Assembly (NCBI RefSeq): GCF_000208745.1
Contig: NC_030858.1
Location: forward strand, 4,851,932-4,915,931
Direction: 5' to 3'
Source: Theobroma cacao
Lineage: Eukaryota; Streptophyta; Magnoliopsida; Malvales; Malvaceae
Length of the DNA stretch: 64,000 nucleotides
Below, piece after piece: positions 15,359 through 26,936 of this stretch. The notes under the pieces were generated by a model. The model saw only the letters and a program-made list of their open reading frames with translations. It was not told the DNA's origin and did not search any database. Positions within the stretch are counted from its first letter, which is position 1; each line of letters opens with the position of its first letter. Both the position numbers and the translations under genes were made by a program.

Positions 15359-16344
15359 TTTGGTAATCCTCCTTTCTTGGAAGGAAATGGGAATGCTTAA
15401 TCTTTTGTGCTATCTGTCTGTTGTTTCTCTGGTTTAATCTTCCCAATGAAAAACAAGACACTTTTTCAGCAACCTAAAGTAGTTAGAACAAGGATTGTGT
15501 CTGTAGATGTACAAAAAGTTTAGTTTTATGGGGACACTAGCAAGTATATCACCTGTACAAATGAATTAGTTAGTTGCTTGGAAAGTGAAAGCATAATGGC
15601 TTGCAGCATTGCATACATGTCTGGCCTTCTACAGCCCAAACTGCACAGATGGGTTCTTACATCTTCTGATGCATCTCTGTCCTGAATCCTGCAGCAAACT
15701 CCATTGGTTTTAAGTGACTGCACAATTTAGATGAATAACAACAGAGTTTAACACCAACTACCTCAGCATCCTGCCTTCCAGCAGAAGGAAAGAGAAAAGG
15801 GGAAAAAGGAGGAAAGAAAACCAAGCATCACCGAGCTGATACTTGGTTGTTGTCTTGTAAATAGGGTATATTAGTATTTTCTTTCAGGAATCCTTTTGCA
15901 GGTTGTATTTTTCTGCAAAGCACAATTCCATTGGTTAAAAATGTAAATATCCTTTGTTTTCAGAACGTGGTGCTGAATTGCTAGCCTTCTACATCATGTT
16001 TGTGTTTCATTAATAAATGTTGATTCTGTAGCTGGAAAAAATAAATCAATGGCACTTTCATTGTCGTATTCTCTTTGATAAAGGCTGTATTCTTTTCCCT
16101 AATTTTTAAGTTCCTTTTATTCTTCGATGAAAACATCATTGATGAACAAACCATTTGTGCACTTTTTAGTAGTTCATGGTGTTTTCTGTTTTGATTTGCA
16201 AGTAACCCCATTTGCACGTAAATTTGGCTTTCTTCGGTCTAAGGGTAATGGAAAAATAAATACAGGATTTTACTACTAGTAAATTACCCATCTCCAGGTA
16301 ATTTTAAAAGGGACAGAGCAGAAAAAGGAAAACGTACCCAATTA
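15359..16344. other. Spacer between the F-box gene and tRNA-Pro
   Basis: It contains the F-box 3' UTR and AT-rich DNA. No gene or repeat can be supported. Confidence 0.4.
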
Positions 16345-16416
16345 GGGGCGCTCCGAGAATCGAACTCGGGACCTCTCGCACCCAAAGCGAGAATCATACC
16401 ACTAGACCAAGCGCCC
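16345..16416 (-). tRNA. tRNA-Pro (anticodon TGG)
   Basis: The minus strand reads GGGCGCT...AGCGCCC plus a discriminator C, 72 nt without CCA. The acceptor stem pairs perfectly. The anticodon stem CTCGC/GCGAG encloses loop TTTGGGT with anticodon TGG. The T arm contains GTTCGATTC, and the A box (TGGTCTAGTGG) is normal. There is no intron. A TTTT Pol III terminator lies about 13 nt downstream (plus-strand AAAA at 16329-16332). Confidence 0.96.
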
Positions 16417-16478
16417 AACGATAATTTTCCGCACCTAACTTATTTTGTATTCTTGAATTCTAACCCTTTCAACATTGG

Positions 16479-16487
16479 TTAGGGTTT
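16479..16487 (-). promoter_or_regulatory. Telo-box upstream of RPL28
   Basis: TTAGGGTTT (AAACCCTAA on the minus strand) is a telo-box, common near the start sites of plant ribosomal protein and growth-related genes. It lies about 100 bp before the leader intron of L28. Confidence 0.6.
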
Positions 16488-16580
16488 TTGACCCCGAATA
16501 TAAGAGCACAACTTACGGTATCCCCATGGTCAAGCGATCCTAAAACCCTCTTTGCCGCCTTCCTCTCTCTCTCTGTGGCG

Positions 16581-16730
16581 GTAACTTCTTAGCTTTCTTT
16601 TATTCTAATTCCATTTTTTTTCCCTAACCTTGATTTCAGTTTACATTCCCTTTTCTACGATAGTAAATTTGTTTCCCCCGTTCCCCATTTTTGTTTCGGT
16701 ACGATCTGATCTCTATCCATTTGTTCTCAG
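16581..16730 (+). other. 5' leader intron of RPL28 (predicted)
   Basis: GTGGCG|GTAACT at 16580/16581 and TTCTCAG|GTAAAAATGG at 16730/16731 define a likely intron in the 5' UTR that ends a few bases before the ATG. This arrangement is common in plant ribosomal protein genes and is matched at L31 in this window. Confidence 0.55.
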
Positions 16731-16736
16731 GTAAAA

Positions 16737-17850
16737 ATGGCGACGGTTCCAGGGCAGTTGATTTGGGAGATCGTGAAGAAGAACAACTGTTTCTTGGTGA
16801 AGGAGTTCGGCAGAGGCAACGCCAGCGTCCAGTTCAGTAAGGAGAGCAACAATCTCTGCAATCTCAACTCTTACAAGCACTCTGGTAACCTTATCCTCCA
16901 TTTTCCTGAATTTGTGTCCCTAGAATCCCAAAATAGAAAAAATGTCAATTGTTTTGATGGTCTTTTCTGAAATTTTTACAGGTCTAGCAAACAAGAGGAC
17001 TGTAACTATTCAGTATGGAGGGAAGGATCAGTCGGTGTTGCTTGCCACCTCAAAGACTAAGAAGCAGAACAAACCCGCAAGTTTGCTTCATAAATCTGTT
17101 ATGAGGAAGGAGTTTCCTAGGATGGCTAAGGCTGTTGTCAACCAGGTATTCTACGAATTTGATTATTAGCATTTAATCTGTTATACTAGTTAGAAACACG
17201 TGTAATTTTGGCTTGTATTCAAACCTCCTGGAACACAAACATTGACTACTCTTATGTTTGAATGTAATGCTCTTTGCTAATATGCTAATTTTCTGTTTAA
17301 TGCTACGTTGATTGTGCAATTTTTACTGGGAATGTTATTGTTAGTTAAACAACTTTTATTCTAGAATAGTTGCTTGTAACCATCCATTGCTGGTTTTGTC
17401 TTAGAAGCGGTGATGAGAAGCTAACATATAAGAAGACCTATCTTATAGTGGGTTCTTCAGTGAAATATACTTGTTACGCTTGGCTTCTGAGCTTCCATCC
17501 TTGACCACGGAACCTTTCTTCTTTTCCATAATCTTGTCTATTCTGCTATCTTGTTTGATCAGTTGTTGCTGCTAACAATAATTATTGATATCAAGAAGTT
17601 GTCTTTTTTGTGGAATGTCTTGCATTAGTCTTACCATGATCCATATCCGTGGATGAAAAGTTATGGAATGTGAGCCTTTTACTGACTGCTGCTTGTTTGA
17701 TGGTTTCAGGTTGCAGATAATTACTACCGACCAGATTTGAAGAAGGCAGCCCTTGCAAGACTTAGTGCTGTTCATAGGAGCCTTAAGGTAGCCAAGTCTG
17801 GAGTCAAGAAGAGGAACAGGCAGGCTGTCAACATCCCTGGTAGGAAGTGA
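16737..17850 (+). CDS. RPL28: 60S ribosomal protein L28 (eL28)
   Basis: Exons 16737-16884, 16982-17145 and 17710-17850 join in phase to 150 residues. The start [20 protein letters not shown], the middle [23 protein letters not shown] and the end [19 protein letters not shown] match plant eL28, a eukaryote-specific large-subunit protein. The product is a few residues longer than the roughly 143-residue Arabidopsis forms because of a C-terminal NIPGRK extension. A telo-box and a likely leader intron lie upstream. The 564-bp second intron holds a candidate C/D snoRNA on the same strand. Confidence 0.95.
17404..17495 (+). ncRNA. Candidate box C/D snoRNA in RPL28 intron 2
   Basis: Box C GTGATGA (17410-17416) and box D CTGA (17487-17490) are enclosed by a 5-bp terminal stem, GAAGC (17404-17408) with GCTTC (17491-17495), placed as in a kink-turn. 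The span is about 92 nt, normal for C/D snoRNAs. It sits on the sense strand of a ribosomal-protein intron, a usual host. The guide upstream of box D would be the stretch ending TTACGCTTGGCTT. The match to rRNA was not computed, and internal C'/D' boxes are unclear. Confidence 0.5.
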
Positions 17851-19061
17851 GATACTTAGGGAACATGCCATGCTCGCATCAGTGTTAGTTTTCTTTAGTT
17901 CCAAAGTTTCAGACAGTAAATTTTTCACTTTATGTTCCAGGTTGATGTATTGGAAGAATTGTTACCTCTGCTTGAGATGTTCAACCTAAATTTTGAGATA
18001 ATTGGTTATGAGTTTAATTTTTTTGTGCATTTGGAAATTTCAATTACACTATATATGGGTGTGCAGTTTGAATTTTCAGTGATTGAGTTGATTTGATAAG
18101 GCATACTATAAATTTCAATAACTGGATTGTACTTTTCAGCAATTGGTATTACGTAAACCACCCTCCAAACTTAATAGTAATTGGTAAAAGCATTTAGTTA
18201 ATATAATTTTACCGTCGGTTCATGTGCATAAATAATTTTATTGAACAACTTGAGGAAAAGTTTTTATAGCCCCAGATATTTGTACACTTATGTCAAAACA
18301 GACTTGTTTTCCTTTCTTTAAGAGATCTTTAATGATCAAGGTCAAATCTAAATTAACATTTGATTCATATCTATTCATTGGAAAAACTTGTGTAGCGGTG
18401 TTGTTGTCTCCTTATCTCCATGTCATCGATGATCAATCTTTCAATAAACACTATAATTTTGCTTGATATGCAAAACAGTTTGCGAATTTAATCTCAAGAT
18501 GGTCACAATGAGCTCTATCAGAAGGTTAAATGATGAATTACCCCAATTCCAAAGGAAGATTAGGAAAAGGTTTTTTTCCTTCAATATTTTCATAATAGTT
18601 GAGATGCTTCTTATTTTATTTTAGGGTGATTAATGATCTTAAAATAAGTAATAAAATATATTAAAATTAAAAAAATGATGTGAAAAGATTTTGATCATCG
18701 ATTTCTTTGAAAGTATATGTGTCAGTCTATAATATAAATAATAGATAACTGTACTATTTTTTAATAAGTCATCCAATTTATTTCGTCAATACTATATGCA
18801 TACAAAGAAAATTAAACTGTGGCCTTCTCACTTTTCTTTAAGTCCATTTGTTATGGGCCATGAACAAGGTGTCAGCAAGGGCCTCAACCCCAAATCCAAT
18901 CAACTGTCCTTTTTTAATATCACGTGCACTGCACGCGAGGAGTGCACTTTGTTGTCTCTTTTGCATCTCCACTTCACTGGATTTATCATAAATAGCCCTA
19001 ACTTATCCCCAATTTGTACAACATAATTTCCCGCTCTCAGTTCGCCATTTCCCGCTCTGCG
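17851..19061. other. Spacer between RPL28 and HAT1
   Basis: It contains the L28 3' UTR, then AT-rich DNA, then the HAT1 promoter. No coding or structural feature is supported apart from the telo-box at its right end. Confidence 0.4.
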
Positions 19062-19070
19062 AAACCCTAA
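19062..19070 (+). promoter_or_regulatory. Telo-box in the HAT1 leader
   Basis: AAACCCTAA lies 12 nt before the HAT1 start codon and is directly followed by CCCT. It is the same element as near L28 and L31, suggesting shared growth-linked expression (inference). Confidence 0.55.
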
Positions 19071-19081
19071 CCCTCCAGCAA

Positions 19082-22000
19082 ATGGGGCAGAAGCAGCAAC
19101 AACCCAACCCCGATCCTCTCCCCGAACCCAAGAAAAGACGACGCGTCGGTTTCTCCAACATCGGTTTGTCTACTCTTTTCCGATTCTTCATTTTCTGTTT
19201 TCACTTTTTCACCCGAAATGCATTTCCCATTTCGATCTTCACCTCTCCTCTCTTCGCAGTAATTTCCATTTTTATTATTTTCCGAGGTGTATTTTGTGAT
19301 TCAGCTCATTGTTGTTCTTTTTCCTGTTCAACAGATGCTGGAGTTGAGGCCAACGATTGCACTAAGATTTATTTGGGTGAGTTTCACTTCTTTTGTTTTA
19401 AAATAAAGTTTTTTTTTCTTATTTTCCCATAATTTATTTAAGCTGTCATTGGTATTAGTTTCATGAGTAGGTTATCTTCTGCTGTTGGAGCCTAAACTCT
19501 GTTTTTGGGTTTTGCTGTACTTTGGTGAAAAAAAGGGAGAAAAAGAAAGTTAATTTTCTTGAATTTATCAATTGGATACTTTAATTAACTGCTTTAAGAA
19601 GCAAGGAAGACAATATTGTGATTTAGCCTCGATGAGAATGTTTTTCATAAGATAGTTAACTTTGCTCTGTCTAGAGTAGAGGCAGTCATAACATGCAACA
19701 CATTGATCGAAGCATTTTAGAATTCTCCACTGTATATAATGCAGTCAGGCGTGTTACTATTGTATTCAAAAGTGGCATTGCTGCATAATTTGTCAATAAT
19801 TCAGTTGGCAGACTCAATTCACTGTTAAATTCATTATATATCGCATGGGCCTAGTTCAGTGCTTCTTGATTGTTGGTAAATGGTTGTTCTTAATTATACA
19901 TGGGCTACTTATTAGGTCAGTTTTTAGTTTTCTAAATTTAATTTAGCTGACTTTCTTTCCACTTTAAATTTTGATATGTTCCATTTGAACTTTCTTCTGA
20001 TTGCTGATTTGTTTAATTGATGGTATTTAGTTTCTAGGAAAGAGGAGGTGGGAACTTCAGATGGTTTCTGTATTAGTCCAGTTGATTTGAACAGCTTTTT
20101 TGAAGAAGATGGGAAGATATATGGTTACCAAGGGTTAAAGGTAATATACATTCATAAGTTGCAGCACACTAGCCTTTAAACAATCTTTTATTCTCTGTGA
20201 TGGCTTAGTTTTGAGGTATTGTTTCCTTTCATTTTATGCAGATAACCATCTGGATTAGCAGTATATCATTTCATGCACATGCTGATATTACTTTCCAAGG
20301 CACATCTGATGTAAGTTGAAATTCTCATCCCTGAACTACCAGTAGCAGTTTAATCTCATTTTATATCATATGTTGAGTCCGTGAAGCATTTTTTGTGTCT
20401 TTCGTGGCATTTTAATGATTTCTACTGTTATTTATTTCTAGGGGGGCAAAGGGATTACAGACCTGAAATCTGCTCTTGAGGTATACATTAGCTACCATTA
20501 TAAAACCTTACTTTAATCCCTGATTTTGTGAGGCCTTCTTATTAAGTAAGTCTTCTTTCTGCAGAAAATTTTTGGTGAGACTCTTTTGGAGAACAAAAAT
20601 GACTTCCTGCAAACTTTTTCAACTGAAAATAATTTCATCAGGTATTATGCCATGAAAATATTATGCACATATAAAGATGTATTGCCCATTTCTCTTTGCA
20701 TTGTCAGGTTTCTATTCCTTTCAATAATGGTGTTGTGAACTTAAGATGTTTACCCTTTTCAGTTCAGCTGTATCAACTGGAGAGAAGTTGCAAAACAAAG
20801 CCTCCAATGGCCATATAAGTCATTTTAACAGCAATTCAGAAGCAGCCTCATCTGACCTGGAGGTATTATTTTACTATCTTTGCTATCTCTGCATGCACTG
20901 AAATGGGTGTTGTTCTCATTAATATCGTCTTCAATTGTGGATGAATAAAGTGTTTGTTTTGTTGCCTAAGTGTCACTGTTATACCATCTATTTTGTGTTC
21001 CATTTCCCCAACCTGAAACTTAAGTGTTCAAATTCTATTATATTTGGTCTCAAATTTTGCATTGGAACTGAGCACAGGGAGTTGGGCTGCACTTTTGCTA
21101 TTATCTTTTGAGATTGTTCATTGTTGTTTCCCATCTTGATACTAGTTTTAGTCTGAAGGTTGGTGTCATCTTTGTGACACCTGTTTGGGTTAGTTTTTTC
21201 ATATTATGAAATTTTCAGGTACCCACGACAGAGAAGTTCTTTTTCCATTCCTTTCAATAATCATTTCCCTTTTTTTTTTGCCCTTTTCTGTTTCCATATG
21301 CCTTTTTGGGCAGTGATGGTTTTAGTCCGTTGAATGATAATTTACATGCTGTAGGAGGCTAGTTGTGGTGAGAGTGCTCATTAATAGTTAAGAGCAGCAT
21401 GGGAAAGTTCCATGGAGTGATTTTGTGGGAAAAATATTTGATAGATTAAGTTACCTTGATGTTAACTTACTGGTAGATTGCATCACTATGAAATTAATGT
21501 TATTGAGTTGCATGCATGTGAATTTTGATATGCTTTCCTTCTGTTAGGTTGTTCGCATGGTGGTAGGCAATTTGGCTGCTGGACATCTTTATAGTCACTT
21601 GGTACCTCTGGTTCTTCTTCTTGTTGACGGTAATTCCATCACTTGTCACTGCATATTAATGGCAATATGTATTTCATTCTTAATATAATCTAAACAGTTA
21701 TATTTTCTTGATTAGGTAGCAATCCTATTGATGTAACTGATCCAAGCTGGGAGTTATATCTCTTGATTCAGAAGAAAATGGATCAGCCAGAGAAACCTCA
21801 ACATTTGTTGCTTGGTTTTACAGCAGTCTATCGTTTTTATCGTTACCCTCAGGGTTCACGCTTGCGACTTAGCCAGGTTTAATCTCTTTCTTTGTCATTA
21901 TTCATGTTAGTATCGGAGGTAGACTGAATGAAACCCAAATTATTTCACTCTTCAACAACTTTGGCATGTTGGTATATTTTACTAATCACCAGTAGCATTT

Positions 22001-22670
22001 TTCATGAAATTTTTGTTTTTGGCAGATTTTGGTATTACCTCCTTACCAGCACAAGGGTTACGGCAGTTACATTGTGGAGGTGCTCAGCAATGTTGCAATA
22101 TCTGAAAATGTTTATGACTTGACAGTTGAAGAGCCTCTAGATTACTTCCAACATGTGCGCACCTGTTATGATGTAAAAAGGCTGCTAGCCTTTGACCCAG
22201 CCCAGAGTGCAGTTAAATCAGCTGTCATGCGTCTGAAGCAAGGGAAATTGTCAAAGAAAACCTGTGTTCCTCGATTCCTGCCACCTCCTGATGTAGTTGA
22301 GGATGTCAGGAAAACTTTGAAAATTAACAAGAAACAGTTTCTTCAGTGTTGGGAGATTTTGATATACCTCGGCCTTGATCCTTTAGAGAAGCATATGGAG
22401 GATTATGTGACAATCATTTCTAATAGGGTGAAGGCTGATATACTAGGGAAAGATTCTGAGACTGTGGGAAAGCAAGTGATTGATGTCCCTAGTGTTCATG
22501 ATAAGGAGATGTCATTCGTCATGTTCAGGTCTCGGAACAGTAAGGTTGGTGGTGTTCAAATGGATGAAGATCAGGCAAAAACTCAAGGAGAGCAGCTGCA
22601 GCAGTTGGTTGATGAGAGAATCGAAGAGGTCAAGTTAATTGCGCAAAAAGTGTCTCAGAAACATGTATGA
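19082..22670 (+). CDS. HAG2: Histone acetyltransferase type B catalytic subunit (HAT1)
   Basis: Ten exons, 19082-19163, 19335-19376, 20031-20140, 20242-20310, 20442-20480, 20565-20641, 20763-20862, 21548-21629, 21716-21876 and 22026-22670, give 468 residues, the expected plant length. A basic stretch (KKRRRVGF) near the N-terminus could be a nuclear signal. The GNAT core carries the acetyl-CoA motif Q262-x-x-G-x-G267 (QHKGYG), and Glu289 in TVEEP corresponds by homology to the catalytic Glu of human HAT1. The enzyme acetylates newly made histone H4 (Lys5/Lys12) before chromatin assembly, normally with an RbAp46/48-type partner. The last exon encodes nearly half the protein, including the helical C-terminal region. 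In Arabidopsis the homologue neighbours the M16 peptidase gene, as it nearly does here. Confidence 0.94.
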
Positions 22671-23470
22671 AATACCAGTTTCTAGGCATGATGCATTAAC
22701 CAGGATAAGTATTACTGAAAATTTATATTCAAGTTGTAGGTTGAGGTAAATTGAGGCTTGTTTGTAAATTTTTGAGTCGTACTTTAATTTAAGCTTATCT
22801 TAGAATATTAGCTGACTTTATATTTCATAGTCCATGTCGTCATTTTTATCCTCGTAGTAATATGAGCAAGCCCAAGTGGTTGTTGAATCAAACCCTGTCA
22901 TATTCACTTCCCATTATTTGCGGCTTGGACCTATGCAAAGCTTTTGAGCAAGCATTCATGAGGGCAAATTATTTGGTTTTTGAACTAATATTACCAGTAA
23001 GCTTCCTACACTATGGCTTTGACAGTGTCATCCTCAGCTTTCCTATTTGGGCAGTTGGCCCATTGAAAGAGTGGTAATGCTAATGGTAGTCTATATCTCA
23101 ACAGTATTTTGAACTCTTACTATCTGATTCTGTCCCCTTTTGGATTACTGAATATTAATGGCATATTTGCTTGGCAATTAATGTTTTTACACAGACAAGT
23201 TTTCCTGCACTCCTGCATGAAGCAGGCAGCGCATGTGCTTGGTCCTCCATGCAAGAATAACAACCATCTATTACCATCCGTTACCTACTGGTTCAAAATA
23301 TTTAGCCTTGTTAGTATCACAGAGCCTAAAGTATCATCATTTAATAAAGTTATTAGACAGCACGGTCTTAGCAATCATCAGTTTCACATTGAGTTCTCAA
23401 ACCGTTGTACATTCATAATGAGTGGAAAATGGTTAGATGTTTCCCTTGGTAGGGTGCTGAGTTAGAAAAG
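22671..23470. other. Spacer between convergent HAT1 and DUF3531 genes
   Basis: Only the two 3' UTRs are expected here. Short open frames on the plus strand have no recognisable composition or family, and none is called. Confidence 0.4.
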
Positions 23471-25924
23471 CTAAATTCTGTGAACAGTGTAGCCTGCATC
23501 CTCCGTTGTCAAGTCCTCCTTCCAATTTTCAAATTCAGATCCACCAAATACCAATTGCTTAATTCCAATGTAGCTGTTGAATGAAACATTAAAAGGGTCA
23601 GTCGGTATATACATTCAAACCAGAAATTATGGCCAAGGAAGTAACAGAACAAGCAATGGAATTATATACATTATGTAAAGTGAAGTCAAACCATCTATGG
23701 AACTAAAGGTGATGAACAATTAATACTTTTGTATTCGCGATCAGCAAGTTCCTATTCTTCTAAGAATGCCCATGGCAGAGATACTAGCAGTTTGGAGCTA
23801 GTCCAAATGTTTGGTCAAATAAATGTTTACTTCACCTGATATGATATAATGGGGATTCCAGATTCATACAAGTGCCAAAATGTTGTCCAAAGAAATAAAT
23901 ATGTAGGAAACTTACTCAGAGCTTATCTGTGTCAATGCATTTATCAGAACATCCAGAAGCAATGGTTCAGTGGTCCCAATATCCACCCTGTTTAAAATTT
24001 TTATCATATTCATGAGGCTCGCAGGAATCACAAAATATCCATTTTCAAAATTCTAAACAAATTCGTAGTATGCACAAACTCAGTGTCTGAAGAAAACAGG
24101 AAAGACACTAATTTTCATTTTAATTGAAACCTATACCATATGCGTGCCAAGTTGTCTTGAACCTCAAGATCCCCAATGTTGTAAAATGTAGTTGCATTCA
24201 CATTTGCTCCTTGAATGGCATCATAACTTGGTCTTTTCTCCAAAGGAGATTGTGATAACTGCAGAAAATACATTAGTAAGCAACGGACTTCTTTTTCAAG
24301 GTGCTGGACATGGCACACTCAATCTGAATTAAAGTGCATTAATTCTTTTGGAACTCCAAGTATCCAGGACAAGAAGAATAGTCCATTTCTTTTCCAAGCA
24401 ATGGAATTTCCCTTCTGATTATTATAAATTCATTGTGTTACTTTAAAATGGGAGTTTCTTCATTTAAAACAACTAAAGAAAACACTTACTTGCATATTCA
24501 TGGAATTGCATCCACCAAGCCGTCCAATGATGTGCCATGATCGAATTGTCTGCAAACAACCAGATCATTTGAGTCATTCAATTTTGTTCTGAAGATAACA
24601 CCATTAAGATTCAACAAATTACTTACATCACAAATTAAGGAGATGTCTTTCTCCAATGGAGCATTGTAGAATTCAAACCAAATGTATGAGTTTGAAAAAT
24701 CAAATCTGCCAGTGTGGACAATAAGAGCCAATTAATAAAACAGAAACTCTGACAAATTCTATCAATTGGACAAGCAATAGTACAAGATGTTAGTAGAAGC
24801 TGACTCCAATCTCTGGGAGTGAGACAAGAACAGGCAATCATAATGAAATCCACAATTATAGTAACAGATTCGTAATGTAAACTAAGAGAAGTTAATAAAA
24901 GAAGATAACTCGAGTGGCAAATGAGGATTTTCAACCATTTGGCAGTTCATGATCAGCTACAACCAAGCTAAATTCCACAATCATGGAGCGATGTGAAAAA
25001 TTGTTTATCTAACAGGGCCTCCTTTCAATGCCTCTTCGCTAGTAATCACAAACTTTGTCTTGAAAAGGTTCCCCCATCTTAGTTTCATCACCAATTACAG
25101 AAGGTAACACAAACATTTTCCAACTCTTGAAAACATCCCAATTCAGACAGGGATCCATTGAACTTAAAAAGTTCTTAAAAGATCTACTATTGAATTAACG
25201 GAGTTGGAAATTGTCACTATTGAATTACAGCAGAGATTCAGACAAATCCACATCAGAGGATAGATAAAGAGTGAATGAATTCTAAATCAGGGCAATCAAA
25301 AGTGCCTCCATTGAATCAAGCATAACCAATGTACAAATGAACTCACTTGTTGAATGTTACTTTCATGGGTGTTGCAGAGCCAGTCTTTGTGTGCAAAATT
25401 TTGTTTCTTTTCTTCCTCAGTCTGTCTTCCATCTGAACATTCAATCATCCCCATCAATTAAAAGCATGAATACGAATATGCTCGCAAATCTCCTACAATA
25501 TTCCTTTTCTCTAAGAAAAGAAAGAAAAACCCATAAATATCTGCAAAACAATTTATAAAGTGATTGAGTCTTTACTTACTTTAGACCGAGCTTTTTGTGG
25601 GTCATCAAGACAACTCCCAAGAATCTCAGCAAATTCAGGGTCTTTATCGTAATTCTTCTCCTCTTCCCTCCCTCTAAATCCACTTCTTGCCTCATATTCT
25701 TCATTATCTTCTTCCTCATCCATCTCTATCTCCAAATTTTGGGCACTCATTTCATGGCTTCTTTTTGCTTTAACCACCAAAAACGAAGCCTTGGGTGAAG
25801 CATACTTCTGTAAGGAAAAATTAACAGCTGAAAACGGCGGGAAGCAGTTGAAACGGAAAGAAAATTCAGGGCGAGTAATGTTGGGGGCTTGAAGAGAAAA
25901 GGCTCCTGGGTTTAGGATAAGCAT
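23471..25924 (-). CDS. DUF3531 protein, probably plastid-targeted
   Basis: Minus-strand exons are 25580-25924, 25347-25432, 24627-24705, 24490-24549, 24137-24258, 23916-23987 and 23471-23573, joining in phase to 288 residues. The N-terminal region of about 55 residues is rich in Ser/Ala/Phe and poor in acidic residues, like a chloroplast transit peptide. It is followed by an acidic linker (EMDEEEDNEEYE). The conserved domain includes FDFSNSYIWFEFYNAPLEKD, SWHIIGRLGGCNSMNMQ and LLLDVLINALTQISSDYIG. It matches the cyanobacterial/plant DUF3531 family as I remember it. The function is unknown; shared descent with cyanobacteria suggests a plastid role (inference). In Arabidopsis the equivalent (At4g29400) lies beside L28. 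Confidence 0.8.
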
Positions 25925-26936
25925 TTTCTTCTGTTTCTTCTTTCTATAATGTTAGTTTCAGTGTAGAGATATCGCTTGGTAGCTTTCCCTTAATGGGTGC
26001 CTCTGCAAATGAGAGAGGGGGGGTTTAGAGGGCCTGTCTGTCTAAAACCCTGTGAATTTGATCTTATCTTATACTATTACTTGCAACTTGGAAGTTCATG
26101 AGCTAAAAACTTTTTCTTTCGGGTTTAAATAGTATTAAAGCATGCTTAAAAATTCAGCTCTTTAGGGACAAATATATAACTAAAAATAAAATATTTTTAG
26201 CAATTAGAAAGAACATGGAAAATCTATGCTAAAAGCTACGAAGTAAATTATTTGTTTGATGATTTTGATTGCAAGCATGTTGGTTATTTGTTAAGATACA
26301 GGAACCGAACCTTTTGTGATGGGTTTTGAAAAACATATCACATGTTCAAGTTGCTAACTTGAACTAACATCCAATGGAAACTTAATAATTTTGAAGTCAA
26401 ATGATGGAATGGAAGAAAAGGTTGAGATTAAATTCTTGATTTTAATTCTGTATGATGACGATGATGATGGTGAAGAATATGAAGTTTACCTTCTTAACCC
26501 AGATTTTAAAGCTTTTTGGCAACAAAAGTGACTGAAAATTGTACAGGACTGTAATTTTTTTAACCATGGTAGCTATCAGTTGCCACCTTGCTTACCATGT
26601 CCTCCGCTAAAAACAAAACAGAAACAAACATGAACATCAGTGATGAGACAGACAAGGGTTGAATGATAGAAAGTGGAAGGGCAGAAAATTTTCATGCAGG
26701 GCCGGGCGGTAGGAAAAAGAAAAATAATCATGCAAAAGGCGGGCCATCCATCCACGCATTCTCACGCGGATTCCACGCAATGTTATGGACAAATTAGATC
26801 CAATAAAAAGTTTTTTGAGATTGACTTGTACAAGACGTTCCCCCAAGTTTTTTCTTTTTTTAATTAAACCAAACACCTTCCCAAGTCTAAACCATGACTG
26901 TTACATCTTTCCCACTTGTTTCTACTATCTCCAAAG
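25925..26936. other. Spacer between DUF3531 (-) and the first M16 gene (+)
   Basis: These divergent promoters share about 1 kb. A GAT-type microsatellite lies near 26455-26470. Motifs such as CCACGCATTCTCACGCGG near 26752 are G/C-rich against an AT-rich background and partly resemble the region upstream of the second M16 gene. No coding call is made, but see the upstream ATG at 26894. Confidence 0.4.

Noticed and set aside
19082..19432. Single-exon 116-residue protein at the HAT1 start
   Set aside because: It is a read-through of HAT1 exon 1 into intron 1; spliced exons give the full HAT1 protein.
22862..23465. Open frames in the spacer after HAT1
   Set aside because: They are short, unrelated to any family I know, and lie in the expected 3' UTR.
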